A DNA stretch of 64,000 bases, from NCBI RefSeq assembly GCF_029223885.1, contig NZ_CP119409.1:2878001-2942000 (forward strand), written 5' to 3'. Of the stretch, positions 41,597 through 50,898 are shown one piece after another. The stretch comes from Pararhizobium gei (GTDB lineage: Bacteria; Pseudomonadota; Alphaproteobacteria; Rhizobiales; Rhizobiaceae). The notes beneath the pieces are model-generated. The model saw nothing but the letters and a program-made list of their open reading frames with translations, made no database searches and was not told the DNA's origin. Made by a program: the position numbers and the translations under genes. How positions within the stretch are numbered: position 1 is the first letter of the stretch; the number at the start of each line of letters is the position of its first letter.

Positions 41597-42320
41597 CGGC
41601 CATCAGTTTCTGCGCCACGCGACGAAGATCCTGGCCGACGTCTCGGATGCGCGGCGCTCTTTCTCGCAGGAGCGTGAGACCCGCAGCGGCACGCTCAATC
41701 TGGGAGTCACCTCGCTGGTTGCAGGCTACGTGCTCTCCGACCTGCTCGCCCGCTACCGCCGCGCTTGCCCGGGCGTCGAGGTCAGCGCCATCGAGGATAA
41801 TGGCTCCTATCTCGAACATCTTCTCGTCGGCGGCGAGCTCGATGTCGCGGTTATGGTGATTTCCAATCTGCGCGACCGGATGGCGCTGCAGGCGGAAATC
41901 ATCGAGACCTCGCCCTACAGGCTCTGGCTGCCGCTTGGTCATCCGCTGGTGTCCGCCGACATCATCTCGGTCGCCGATATCGCAAAAGAACCGCTGATCA
42001 TGCTGACCGTGGATGAAATCGAGGAGAACACCGGCAAGCTTCTGACCGCGCTCGGCGCTCGCCCGCATGTCGCCTTCCGCACGCGATCTGTGGAAGCAGT
42101 ACGCAGCCTCGTCGCCACCGGCGCCGGCATCGCGCTTCTGCCCGATCTCGTCTATCGCCCCTGGTCGCTGGAAGGTGACCGCATCGAAAGCCGCGACGTC
42201 TCCGGCGCCCTCCCCGTCGTCCAGGTCGGGATGGTCTGGCGAAAGGGCTCCGGCCTGCCGCAATCGGCCAGGGACTTTATCGGAGTTGCAGAAGCGCTCA
42301 GGAGCGGGCGGACCCGCTGA
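41412..42320 (+). CDS. LysR-family transcriptional regulator
   Basis: A 302-residue LysR protein of usual length: HTH at residues 1-60 ('LRQLQYFIAVAEQGSVTRAA', 'SSITEAVKELESDLGVELF') and an effector domain from about 90 ('LNLGVTSLVAGYVLSDLLARY'). It lies 129 nt upstream of a polyamine-type ABC operon on the same strand and is the probable regulator of it. The parE frame runs into its first third in another frame. Confidence 0.93.
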   Translation: MAFTLRQLQYFIAVAEQGSVTRAAQNLSISQSSITEAVKELESDLGVELFERHPRGLHITHNGHQFLRHATKILADVSDARRSFSQERETRSGTLNLGVTSLVAGYVLSDLLARYRRACPGVEVSAIEDNGSYLEHLLVGGELDVAVMVISNLRDRMALQAEIIETSPYRLWLPLGHPLVSADIISVADIAKEPLIMLTVDEIEENTGKLLTALGARPHVAFRTRSVEAVRSLVATGAGIALLPDLVYRPWSLEGDRIESRDVSGALPVVQVGMVWRKGSGLPQSARDFIGVAEALRSGRTR

Positions 42321-42449
42321 GAATGACGCGATATCGGAAAAACCGATAACGCCATTCTGATTAATGAATTTGCGAAAGCGGCGAAAGCGCGGCACCTTTC
42401 CCCCGGGAACAAAACCGAAAAATTCGGACACCAAACCGGGAGACTGAAG

Positions 42450-43610
42450 ATGAAGCAGATTCTGAAATCCTGCACCGCGTTCACCCTTTCGCTTGCCTTT
42501 GCCACCCACGCTTTCGCGCAGGAGCCGCTGAAGGAACTGGGCAAGGGCGAAGGTGAACTCTCGATCGTTGCCTGGGCCGGCTATATCGAGCGCGGCGAGA
42601 CCGACAAAAACTACGATTGGGTCACCGGATTTGAAGAGAAGACCGGCTGCAAGGTCAGCGTCAAGACGGCGGCGACCTCCGACGAAATGGTCGCACTGAT
42701 GAACGAAGGCGGCTTCGACCTCGTGACGGCCTCGGGTGATGCTTCGCTCCGCCTCGTCGCCGGCAAGCGCGTGCAGCCGATCAACACGGCGCTGATCCCG
42801 AGCTGGTCAACCATTGACGAGCGCCTGCAGAATGCCAAATGGCACACGGTCAAGGACGTGCACTACGGCACGCCCTATGTCTGGGGTCCGAACGTTTTGA
42901 TGTACAACACCGAAGCCTTCAAGGGCGAAGCGCCGAAGAGCTGGAAGGTCGTCTTCGAGGAAATGACGCTGCCGGACGGCAAGTCCAACAAGGGTCGCGT
43001 TCAGGCCTATGACGGGCCGATCCACGTTGCCGACGCCGCCAACTACCTGATGGCCCACAAGCCGGAATTGGGCATCAAGGATCCTTACGAGCTCAACGAA
43101 GACCAGTACAAAGCAGCACTTGATGTGCTGCGTGTGCAGCGCACGCTCGCCGGCCGCTACTGGCACGACGCCATGATCCAGATCGACGACTTCAAGAACG
43201 AAGGCGTCGTCGCCTCCGGCTCCTGGCCTTTCCAGGTCAATCTCCTGAAAGCCGAAAAGCAGCCGATTGCCTCCGTTTTCCCGGAAGAAGGTGCGACCGG
43301 CTGGGCCGACACGACCATGCTGGCCGCCGAAAGCGAACACCCCAACTGCGCCTATATGTGGATGGAACATTCCCTCTCGCCTAAGGTCCAGGGCGACGTC
43401 TCCGCTTGGTTCGGCACTGTGCCTTCGGTGCCCGCCGCCTGCAAGGGCAATGAACTCCTGACCGACGAAGGCTGCGCCGCCAACGGCTACAACGACTTCG
43501 AGAAGATCAAGTTCTGGAAGACCCCGGTTTCCAAATGCGAAAGCCAGGGCGAATGCGTGCCCTATCACCGCTGGGTTTCCGACTATATCGGCGTCATCGG
43601 CGGCCGTTGA
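42450..43610 (+). CDS. polyamine-type ABC transporter substrate-binding protein (PotF/PotD-like)
   Basis: A 386-residue periplasmic binding protein with a Sec signal peptide (cleavage near 'HAFA-QE', residue 24). The mature part shows 'LSIVAWAGYIERGETDKNY', 'GFEEKTGCKVSVKTAATSDE', 'GTPYVWGPNVLMYNTEAF' and Cys-rich C-terminus typical of putrescine/spermidine-type proteins. It heads an operon that ends with an aminobutyraldehyde dehydrogenase, which supports putrescine or a related diamine as ligand. A 168-nt gap with a palindromic element separates it from the ATPase gene. Confidence 0.93.
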   Translation: MKQILKSCTAFTLSLAFATHAFAQEPLKELGKGEGELSIVAWAGYIERGETDKNYDWVTGFEEKTGCKVSVKTAATSDEMVALMNEGGFDLVTASGDASLRLVAGKRVQPINTALIPSWSTIDERLQNAKWHTVKDVHYGTPYVWGPNVLMYNTEAFKGEAPKSWKVVFEEMTLPDGKSNKGRVQAYDGPIHVADAANYLMAHKPELGIKDPYELNEDQYKAALDVLRVQRTLAGRYWHDAMIQIDDFKNEGVVASGSWPFQVNLLKAEKQPIASVFPEEGATGWADTTMLAAESEHPNCAYMWMEHSLSPKVQGDVSAWFGTVPSVPAACKGNELLTDEGCAANGYNDFEKIKFWKTPVSKCESQGECVPYHRWVSDYIGVIGGR

Positions 43611-43628
43611 ACGGCGAACTTGTATCTG

Positions 43629-43743
43629 ATCTCCCCCTTTGTGGGAGAGATGTCAGCTTTGCTGACTGAGGGGGTAGCCTGCCCCGACCTCGGACTTACC
43701 CCCTCTGTCCCTCCGGGACATCTCCCTTACAAGGGGGGAGATT
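43629..43743. repeat. RIME-like intergenic palindromic element
   Basis: A 115-bp mosaic with an outer inverted repeat (CTCCCCCTTTGTGGGAGA at the left and TCTCCCTTACAAGGGGGGAG at the right) and inner arms (GATGTCAGC/GCTGAC; TACCCCCTC against GAGGGGGTA). This is the style of rhizobial intergenic mosaic elements. It sits inside the operon between the binding-protein and ATPase genes and could lower downstream expression relative to the binding protein. Confidence 0.85.
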
Positions 43744-43778
43744 ACAATAACCTCCGTCGCTTCCTTGCAGAGGGAACG

Positions 43779-44801
43779 ATGCCGCGTGCCCACGGAGTCC
43801 CCATGACCGCCGCCGTCCTGTTCGAAAACGTCTCGCGCCATTTCGGTGCGGTCAAGGCCGTCGATGCGGTCGATCTTGCGGTGGCAGAGGGCGAGTTCTT
43901 CGCCATGCTCGGCCCTTCCGGCTCCGGCAAGACCACCTGCCTGCGGCTGATGGCCGGCTTCGAGCAGCCGACGGGCGGGCATATCGAGATCTTCGGCGAG
44001 ACGGCCGAAGGCGTGCCGCCCTATCGCCGCAGCGTCAACACTGTATTCCAGGACTATGCCCTGTTTCCGCATCTCTCGATCCTCGACAATGTCGCCTATG
44101 GCCTGATGGTCAAGGGCGTTGGCAAGGAGGAGCGGCGCCGCGCGGCCGAGGACGCGCTCGCCATGGTGAAGCTGCCCGGCTACGGCCAGCGCCGGCCCGG
44201 TCAGCTCTCCGGCGGTCAGAGGCAACGCGTGGCCCTTGCCCGCGCGCTGGTCAACAAGCCCAAGGTGCTTTTGCTCGACGAGCCGCTCGGCGCGCTCGAC
44301 CTCAAGCTGCGCGAGCAGATGCAGGAGGAACTGAAAACCCTGCAGAAATCGCTCGGCATCACCTTCGTCTTCGTCACCCATGACCAGGGCGAAGCGCTGT
44401 CGATGGCTGACCGCATCGCCGTCTTCAACGATGGCCGCATCCAGCAGCTCGGCACACCGGAGGATGTCTACAAGCGCCCGCAGACACGCTTCGTCGCCGA
44501 TTTCGTCGGCTCCTCCAACGTGCTCTCCAGCGCTATATGCACGCGGCTCGGCATTACCGCCGATGCCGCAAGCCTGCGTCCCGAAGCCATCACCATCGGC
44601 ACCGCCGGTGCGAACCGGATGAGCCTGTCCGGCACGGTCGTCGCCCGCAGCTTTCTCGGTGCCGTCAACCGCATCAGCGTCGATTGCGACGGCGAAAAGA
44701 TCATCGTCGCAAACCCGGCGTCTTTGCCCGTGCCCGACATCGGGCAGATCGTGACGCTGTCCTTCGAGCGCGGCGAAGTCCACGCGATGGAGGCGGCATG
44801 A
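43779..44801 (+). CDS. polyamine-type ABC transporter ATP-binding protein (PotA/PotG-like)
   Basis: About 340 residues: nucleotide domain with Walker A 'GPSGSGKTT', Q-loop 'VFQDYALFP', signature 'LSGGQRQRVALARAL', Walker B 'VLLLDEP', H-loop 'VFVTHDQGEAL', then a TOBE domain. Two starts are possible: 43779 (GAGGG at good spacing) and 43803 (MTAAVLFENVS, GGAG upstream); the family fits either. Its 3' end overlaps the first permease by four bases. It powers import by the binding protein encoded upstream. Confidence 0.95.
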   Translation: MPRAHGVPMTAAVLFENVSRHFGAVKAVDAVDLAVAEGEFFAMLGPSGSGKTTCLRLMAGFEQPTGGHIEIFGETAEGVPPYRRSVNTVFQDYALFPHLSILDNVAYGLMVKGVGKEERRRAAEDALAMVKLPGYGQRRPGQLSGGQRQRVALARALVNKPKVLLLDEPLGALDLKLREQMQEELKTLQKSLGITFVFVTHDQGEALSMADRIAVFNDGRIQQLGTPEDVYKRPQTRFVADFVGSSNVLSSAICTRLGITADAASLRPEAITIGTAGANRMSLSGTVVARSFLGAVNRISVDCDGEKIIVANPASLPVPDIGQIVTLSFERGEVHAMEAA

Positions 44802-45748
44802 CGCTCGCGGCCACGGCATCCATCCTTCCAAAACGTCCGGGCCTCCTTGGCCGGCTGTCGGATTTCCTCTGGCGGCACCCTTATGTGCTTCTGGCGATCC
44901 TGCTCGGCCCGCCGCTGCTCTGGCTCGGCATCATCTATGTCGGCTCGCTGCTGGCACTTCTGCTGCAGAGCTTCTTTTCGATCGACGATTTTTCCGGCCT
45001 GATCAATTACGAGTTCACCTTCGCGACCTATCGCCAGCTGCTGTCCGACGCCAATTTCGACATCATCGTCCGTACCGTGACGATGGCTGCGGTGGTGACC
45101 GTGTTCTCGGCCGTCATCGCCTTCCCGATCGCCTATTACGCAGCGCGTTATGCCCAGGGAAAGTGGAAGGCGATCTTCTATCTCGGGATCATGTTGCCGC
45201 TCTGGTCGAGCTACCTTGTGAAAATCTATGCCTGGAAGCTGATCCTCGCCAAGGAAGGCATCCTCACCTGGGCGTTTGCCAAGCTGCATCTGCTCTGGCT
45301 GCTCGACGCCTGGTTGGCGCTGCCGGTCATCGGCGGCAATTCGCTCTCGGTCAGCTATACCGGCACCTTCATCGTCTTCGTCTATGTCTGGATGCCCTTC
45401 ATGATCCTGCCGATCCAGGCAGCGCTGGAGCGCGTGCCCGGCAATCTGATCGAAGCCTCGTCCGATCTCGGCGGCACCCCGGCGCAGACCTTCCGGCACG
45501 TGCTGTTTCCGCTGGCTCTGCCCGGCATCGTCGCCGGCTCGATCTTCACGTTTTCGCTGACCTTGGGTGATTACATCATCCCGCAGATCATCGGCTCGTC
45601 ACGCCTGTTCATCGGCCAGGCGGTCTATGCCCAGCAGGGCACCGCCGGCAACATTCCGCTCGCCGCCGCCTTTACGGTCGTGCCGATCGTCATCATGGGC
45701 GTCTATCTCTGGGCCGCCAAACGCATGGGAGCCTTCGATGCGCTCTGA
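44798..45748 (+). CDS. polyamine-type ABC transporter permease 1 (PotB/PotH-like)
   Basis: A 316-residue permease starting in an ATGA overlap with the ATPase gene. It has about six membrane spans and an EAA loop ('[20 protein letters not shown]', about residues 228-247). The sequence '[18 protein letters not shown]' is typical of PotB/PotH. The 3' end overlaps the second permease by 11 bases. Confidence 0.94.
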   Translation: MTLAATASILPKRPGLLGRLSDFLWRHPYVLLAILLGPPLLWLGIIYVGSLLALLLQSFFSIDDFSGLINYEFTFATYRQLLSDANFDIIVRTVTMAAVVTVFSAVIAFPIAYYAARYAQGKWKAIFYLGIMLPLWSSYLVKIYAWKLILAKEGILTWAFAKLHLLWLLDAWLALPVIGGNSLSVSYTGTFIVFVYVWMPFMILPIQAALERVPGNLIEASSDLGGTPAQTFRHVLFPLALPGIVAGSIFTFSLTLGDYIIPQIIGSSRLFIGQAVYAQQGTAGNIPLAAAFTVVPIVIMGVYLWAAKRMGAFDAL

Positions 45749-46553
45749 CCGCTCCACCTCCGCACCGCTCGGCCTGAAGATCGCCGCCGCTGCCGGCCTT
45801 GCCTTCCTGCATATCCCGATCCTGCTGATCTTTCTCTACGCCTTCACCACCGAGGAAAAGAGCTACCGGTTCCCGCCGCCTGGCCTGACCCTGCAATGGT
45901 TCGCCGTCACCTGGAACCGGCCGGACGTCTGGGAGGCGCTGACCCTGTCGGTCAAGGTTGCAAGCGTCGCCACGGCCATCTCGCTCGTTCTCGGCACGCT
46001 CTGTGCGGCGGCCGTCAGCCAGACGCGGTTCTTCGGCCGCGAGACCATCTCGCTGCTCGTCATCCTGCCGATCGCCCTTCCCGGCATCATCACCGGCATC
46101 GCCCTGCGCTCGGCTTTCTCGATGGCGGATATCCCCTTTTCGTTCTGGACGATCGTGCTCGGCCACGCGACCTTCTGCATCGTCGTCGTCTACAACAATG
46201 CGGTCGCCCGCTTCCGCCGGGTTTCCGGTTCGCTGATCGAGGCCTCGATGGATCTCGGCGCTGATGGCTTCCAGACCTTCCGCCACATCATCCTGCCGAA
46301 CATCGGCACGGCGCTTCTGGCCGGCGGCATGCTGGCGTTTGCCCTGTCCTTCGACGAGGTGATCGTCACGACGTTTACCGGCGGCCAGCAGTCGACCCTG
46401 CCGATATGGATGCTTGAAGAACTCATACGCCCACGCCAGCGGCCGGTGACCAATGTTGTCGCCATGGTGGTGGTGCTCGTCACTTTCCTGCCGATCCTGG
46501 AGGCCTACTATCTCACGCGCGACGGCGACCAGATCGCCGGAGCCGGCAAATGA
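45738..46553 (+). CDS. polyamine-type ABC transporter permease 2 (PotC/PotI-like)
   Basis: A 271-residue second permease ([12 protein letters not shown]...), starting within the end of the first. About six membrane spans; EAA loop '[20 protein letters not shown]' around residue 170-190; '[14 protein letters not shown]'-like segment ([16 protein letters not shown]) is a PotC hallmark. It is followed after 25 nt by the aldehyde dehydrogenase gene of the same operon. Confidence 0.94.
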   Translation: MRSDRSTSAPLGLKIAAAAGLAFLHIPILLIFLYAFTTEEKSYRFPPPGLTLQWFAVTWNRPDVWEALTLSVKVASVATAISLVLGTLCAAAVSQTRFFGRETISLLVILPIALPGIITGIALRSAFSMADIPFSFWTIVLGHATFCIVVVYNNAVARFRRVSGSLIEASMDLGADGFQTFRHIILPNIGTALLAGGMLAFALSFDEVIVTTFTGGQQSTLPIWMLEELIRPRQRPVTNVVAMVVVLVTFLPILEAYYLTRDGDQIAGAGK

Positions 46554-46578
46554 TGCGACTATACAAGGGAGAACGGAC

Positions 46579-48006
46579 ATGGACACGCAATTGCTGATCG
46601 GATCGACATTCGAAGCCGGCACCGAGACAGAGGAACTGATCCTCAACCCGCGCACCGGCGCCAGGATCATCGATCTCGCCGAAGCCTCGCAATCGCAGAT
46701 CGAGCGCGCCGTCGATGCCGCCGAAACAGCTTTTGACACATGGTCGATGACGACACCCGGCGAGCGTTCCGGCTATCTCCTGAGGATCGCCGATGCGATC
46801 GAGAAGGACGCCGACGCATTCGCGGCGCTGGAAGCGCTGAACTGCGGTAAGCCGATCAATGCTGTGCGCAACGATGAACTGCCCGCCATTGTCGATTGCT
46901 GGCGCTTCTTCGCCGGCGCCATCCGTACGCTGCATGCGCCGGTTGGCGGCGAATACCTGCCCGGCCATACCTCGATGATCCGCCGCGATCCCGTTGGCAT
47001 CATCGGCTCGATCGCGCCGTGGAATTATCCGCTGATGATGATGGCCTGGAAGCTGGCGCCTGCCATTGCCGGCGGCAACACAGTCGTTTTCAAGCCATCG
47101 GAGCAGACGCCGCTGACCGCTCTGAAAATGGCCCGGCTGCTCGCCGACATCCTGCCGGAGGGCGTCGTCAACGTTATCCTCGGTCGCGGCGAAACGGTTG
47201 GCAACACGCTGATTAACCATCCAAAGATCGGCATGGTCTCGATCACAGGCGATATCGCAACGGGCAAGAAAGTGCTGCAGGCTGCCGCCAAGACCGTCAA
47301 GCGGACCCATCTCGAACTCGGCGGCAAGGCCCCGGTCATCGTCTATGACGATGCCGATCTGGACGCCGTCGTCGCCGGCATCCGCACTTTCGGCTATTAC
47401 AATGCCGGCCAGGACTGCACAGCCGCCTGCCGCATCTACGCCCAAGACGGCATCTACGAAAAACTGGTCGCCGACCTGACCTCGGCCGTCTCGACAATCA
47501 AGTACAACCTTGCCGACGACACGGAAAACGAGATAGGCCCGTTGATCTCCAAGCGCCAGCGCGACCGCGTGGCAAGCTTCGTCGAGCGCGCCACCGAGCA
47601 GAAGCATATCGAGGTGACAACAGGCGGCGCACTCGGCAGCAGGGACGGCTTCTTCTTCCAGCCGACCGTCGTTGCCGGCGCAACACAGGAAGACGAGATC
47701 GTTCGCCGCGAAGTCTTCGGCCCCGTTGTCTCCGTCACCCGCTTCACGGAAAACGACCAGGCGGTCAAATGGGCCAACGACAGCGATTACGGCCTCGCCT
47801 CTTCCGTCTGGACCAAGGATATCTCCAAGGCGATGAAGGCTGCGTCGCGGCTGCAATACGGCTGCACCTGGATCAACACCCACTTCATGCTGACCAACGA
47901 AATGCCACATGGCGGCGTCAAGCAATCCGGTTACGGCAAGGATATGTCGATCTATGCGCTGGAGGACTATACCGCCGTGCGGCATGTGATGATCAATCAC
48001 GGCTGA
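46579..48006 (+). CDS. aldehyde dehydrogenase, probable gamma-aminobutyraldehyde dehydrogenase
   Basis: A 475-residue aldehyde dehydrogenase. Motifs: '[16 protein letters not shown]', '[13 protein letters not shown]', '[13 protein letters not shown]' and '[13 protein letters not shown]' with the catalytic Cys. '[11 protein letters not shown]' and '[23 protein letters not shown]' parts are those of the PatD (aminobutyraldehyde) group. AAGGGAG lies before the ATG. Its place at the end of a polyamine-type importer operon fits oxidation of 4-aminobutanal from putrescine to GABA. The transaminase or oxidase that would make the aldehyde is not in this window. Confidence 0.9.
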   Translation: MDTQLLIGSTFEAGTETEELILNPRTGARIIDLAEASQSQIERAVDAAETAFDTWSMTTPGERSGYLLRIADAIEKDADAFAALEALNCGKPINAVRNDELPAIVDCWRFFAGAIRTLHAPVGGEYLPGHTSMIRRDPVGIIGSIAPWNYPLMMMAWKLAPAIAGGNTVVFKPSEQTPLTALKMARLLADILPEGVVNVILGRGETVGNTLINHPKIGMVSITGDIATGKKVLQAAAKTVKRTHLELGGKAPVIVYDDADLDAVVAGIRTFGYYNAGQDCTAACRIYAQDGIYEKLVADLTSAVSTIKYNLADDTENEIGPLISKRQRDRVASFVERATEQKHIEVTTGGALGSRDGFFFQPTVVAGATQEDEIVRREVFGPVVSVTRFTENDQAVKWANDSDYGLASSVWTKDISKAMKAASRLQYGCTWINTHFMLTNEMPHGGVKQSGYGKDMSIYALEDYTAVRHVMINHG

Positions 48007-48033
48007 ATGGCCCGTCCGGGCGCAATTAAACCA

Positions 48034-48061
48034 AGCCGTGCGATTTCTGCGCGGCTTTTTT
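48034..48061 (+). terminator. rho-independent terminator
   Basis: AGCCGTGCG and TGCGCGGCT form a 9-bp stem (two G-U pairs) with a 5-nt loop, followed by six T residues, 28 nt after the aldehyde dehydrogenase stop. It ends the polyamine operon. The following 240 nt up to 48300 hold no gene I can support. Confidence 0.85.
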
Positions 48062-48300
48062 CAAATTCCCGATGATTCAGGTGACACAGCCATGTTGCGT
48101 GAAACCCACACCCTCCAAAACACGGCGGCGTTGCCACGGTTTTTCTTTCAAACGGAGATTATCTTGATTAAATAAGTCACGTTATTAAACGGAAAGTGCA
48201 TCCACGTGTCCGGCTCTTCTCCTGTCCTGTCATCCCCGCAGGCCTGTCTGCCGTGCGACGCTCGTGCATCGTGCCAGCATCCTGAAATCAGGATGGCGCC

Positions 48301-49071
48301 GTGGTGATCGCATCCCCCCATCACCGAATGGACGACGCCGCTTTCGAGCCCCCCTGTCTGGCGTCCGTGTTTTCCGGCGAACATGCCTGGTGCGGCGAAA
48401 AAATGATGCTGTCGTCCGAACTGGATAACGCGTTTCCCTTGTCGGATTTTTTCGCATCCGGCAGATTTTCACTGGCGCTCGACACCTATGCCATGGCCCA
48501 CGGAGGAACCGACCGGCGGGCCGTGGCATCGATGTGGTCGCTCTATTATTTCTCCTGCCTCGCCATTCCGTACATTGTCGCGGCCCGCGCAGAACGAATG
48601 CTGCCGATCCGCTTCGACGAAATGACGATTGCCCTTGCTGAAGACGGCCTCCCCTGCGCCCTCGGGCTCCCCCACGAAGGGGACTGGAGCGAGGGCGACG
48701 ACCTTCTGGCCCTTATGCCGCCACTGGTCGGCCGCCATCTCTCAGATGTCGTCAGCCAATTGAAGGGCCATGCAGGGCTTGCGCCCAAACTCTCCTGGAA
48801 CAATGCCGCCGTCTACATCGATTACGCCTTCAACGCGACGGAACGGAACCCCTCGCAGGACGGCGACGACTGGGCCTCGCGTGCCCTGTTCGAACAGCAG
48901 CAGCTACCGGATGGCTCGGCCAATCCCTTCCTCGGCTGCCTGCGCCACGAGGTGCAGGGCGGCCAGACCCTTTGCCGGCGTAAGGTCTGCTGCCTGCGCT
49001 ATCTGCTTCCCGGCGTTCCCAGCTGCGGCGAGCTATGCGCCCTCCCAGCCCAAAGAAAGCAACGAATGTGA
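48301..49071 (+). CDS. fhuF: FhuF-type siderophore-iron reductase
   Basis: About 256 residues with the FhuF C-terminal iron-sulfur motif 'CCLRYLLPGVPSCGELC' (Cys-Cys-x10-Cys-x2-Cys pattern) that binds a 2Fe-2S cluster and reduces Fe(III)-hydroxamate siderophores in the cytoplasm. The middle part 'MWSLYYFSCLAIPYIVAAR' is also family-like. GTG at 48301 has AGGA upstream; an ATG at 48328 is an alternative. The stop overlaps the start of the siderophore-binding protein gene (GTGA), so the two are coupled. Confidence 0.92.
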   Translation: MVIASPHHRMDDAAFEPPCLASVFSGEHAWCGEKMMLSSELDNAFPLSDFFASGRFSLALDTYAMAHGGTDRRAVASMWSLYYFSCLAIPYIVAARAERMLPIRFDEMTIALAEDGLPCALGLPHEGDWSEGDDLLALMPPLVGRHLSDVVSQLKGHAGLAPKLSWNNAAVYIDYAFNATERNPSQDGDDWASRALFEQQQLPDGSANPFLGCLRHEVQGGQTLCRRKVCCLRYLLPGVPSCGELCALPAQRKQRM

Positions 49072-50192
49072 AACGGTTTCTCGCCCTGACGCTTGGTCTC
49101 TTTGCCGCTCTCCTGGCTTTTGCCCATGCGCAGGAGCCCGCAGCGCAGGGACATTGGCCGATGACACTCACCGACGGCATCGGCCGGGAGGTGACGATCG
49201 CGAAGAAACCCGAAGCCATCCTTCTCGGCAGCGGTTTCAATCTGGTTGCCCTGTCGCTCATTCATCCCGATCCGGTCCGTCTGCTCGCCGGCTGGTCAAG
49301 CGACCTGCAACGGGACAATCCGGAGATATACAAGGATTTCATCGCCCGGTTTCCGGCCCTTGCCGATGTTCCTGTTATCGGCGATGGCACGGGAGACGGC
49401 CTGTCCTTCGAAACTATCCTGTCACTGAAGGCCGACCTCGCGATCATGGCGAACTGGCAGGCGGACACGGAACTCGGCAAGCGCGCGATCGACTACCTGG
49501 AATCAACCGGCGTGCCGGTCTTCGTCGTTGATTTCAACAGCGACCCCCTGAAAAACACTCCGTCAACCATGCGCCTCCTGGGCAGGATTCTTGAGCGCGA
49601 GGCGCAGGCAAATGCCTTTGCCGACTTCTATGAAGTCCATCTGAAGCGGATTACCGACCGCGTCGCGGCTGCGCCCGAGCCCGGCCCGACAGTGCTCATG
49701 CACGCTTTCCCCGATCCGGACCGCTGCTGCTTCGCCTATGGCGCAGGCGGGTTGGGCGAGTTCATCGGCATCACCGGCAGCCGCAACATCGCCGACCGGA
49801 ACATGCCCCGCCAGGGGGGCCTCGTCAGCGGTGAATATCTGATTGCGGCCGACCCAGAAGTCTATATCGCCACCGCCTCGCCGGGCGGAACCTATAGCGG
49901 CTTCTCTATCGGCCCCGGCGTGACGGCGGACGAAGCGCGACGAACGCTCGGCGAAGTCGTCAAGAATCCGACGCTGGCCAATCTGTCGGGTGTCCGTAAT
50001 GGCCGCGTCTTCGGAGTGTGGAATTTCTTCAATGCCGTGCCTTTGAATATTCTTGCCGCCGAAGCTTTTGCGCGCTGGCTGCGCCCTGAACTGTTTGCCG
50101 ATGTCGATCCGAACGCGAGCCTGACCGAGATCAACGAACGCTTTGCGGCAGTTCCCTTCGAAGGATCCTATTGGATCAGCCTCAATCCCTGA
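49068..50192 (+). CDS. iron-siderophore ABC transporter substrate-binding protein
   Basis: A 374-residue class III periplasmic binding protein. The GTG at 49068, overlapping the fhuF stop, places a clean signal peptide at the N-terminus (MKRFLALTLGLFAALLAFAHA). The mature part has 'VTIAKKPEAILLGSGFNLVAL', 'FETILSLKADLAIMANWQ' and 'GEYLIAADPEVYIATAS', typical of FhuD/FecB-like proteins. No permease, ATPase or TonB receptor gene is in the window, so it must work with a transporter encoded elsewhere. Confidence 0.9.
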   Translation: MKRFLALTLGLFAALLAFAHAQEPAAQGHWPMTLTDGIGREVTIAKKPEAILLGSGFNLVALSLIHPDPVRLLAGWSSDLQRDNPEIYKDFIARFPALADVPVIGDGTGDGLSFETILSLKADLAIMANWQADTELGKRAIDYLESTGVPVFVVDFNSDPLKNTPSTMRLLGRILEREAQANAFADFYEVHLKRITDRVAAAPEPGPTVLMHAFPDPDRCCFAYGAGGLGEFIGITGSRNIADRNMPRQGGLVSGEYLIAADPEVYIATASPGGTYSGFSIGPGVTADEARRTLGEVVKNPTLANLSGVRNGRVFGVWNFFNAVPLNILAAEAFARWLRPELFADVDPNASLTEINERFAAVPFEGSYWISLNP

Positions 50193-50258
50193 ACCAAACT
50201 GCCGCCCATGCCTTCCATCCGGCGCACCCCCAGCTTATATAGAGAGGGGAGAATTTGA

Positions 50259-50786
50259 ATGATTTGGATCATTGCCGCGGTCGCAGGATTGCTGATCGTC
50301 TATTCCGCACTGCGCTGGTCGCGTTTCAGGCGTTTTGCCGAACCAGTTTTGAGCATACTCGTTGCCCTGGCTCTCCTGTCCGCATTTCTCGTGTGGTGGC
50401 GGGAGGGCGGCTCGTCGGGCACCACCGATACACCGCCGCCATTCAGCCAGGCCCGGCCGGCTGTGCAGCCCGAGCAGATCCAACTCGAGAACATCGTTTT
50501 TACCCGCAATCGAACGACAGATATGAGCTATCGCGTGACGGGGGTCGTTTCAAACAGGAGCGCCTACGCTCTCGACTACTTCCGCCTCTCGGTCGCCCTC
50601 CAGGATTGCCCGGCAGCAAGTTGCAAGAGTATCGGCGACGACACGGCGCTGGTTCTCGCCCGGTTGCTTCCGGGCCAGAGCCAGCCGTTCGAGACCTTCT
50701 TCACTTTCCCCAACCCCTATGGCGTGGAGCCCGTCGCGCCGAATTGGTCCTATAGGGTGACCGATGCCAGCGGACGTATGCCCTGA
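50259..50786 (+). CDS. membrane-anchored hypothetical protein
   Basis: A 175-residue protein with two N-terminal membrane spans (residues 1-18 and about 30-46), a Pro/Ser linker and a periplasmic domain of about 110 residues. That domain ('YRVTGVVSNRSAYALDYFRLSVAL') resembles the FxLYD/immunoglobulin-like fold of exported proteins, including a Cys pair (C-x5-C). GGGGAG lies before the ATG. It stands alone between the siderophore genes and the GGDEF-EAL gene. No function is known to me. Confidence 0.8.
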   Translation: MIWIIAAVAGLLIVYSALRWSRFRRFAEPVLSILVALALLSAFLVWWREGGSSGTTDTPPPFSQARPAVQPEQIQLENIVFTRNRTTDMSYRVTGVVSNRSAYALDYFRLSVALQDCPAASCKSIGDDTALVLARLLPGQSQPFETFFTFPNPYGVEPVAPNWSYRVTDASGRMP

Positions 50787-50898
50787 TTTCCTCAGGCTAT
50801 TGTGGCGAGTTTCGCCAGGTCGGCGCGGATCGGGATTGCCGAGGAGCCACGACCCGGGCAGGATGACATCGAAGATTTCGAGGCCAGCACTGCGATCG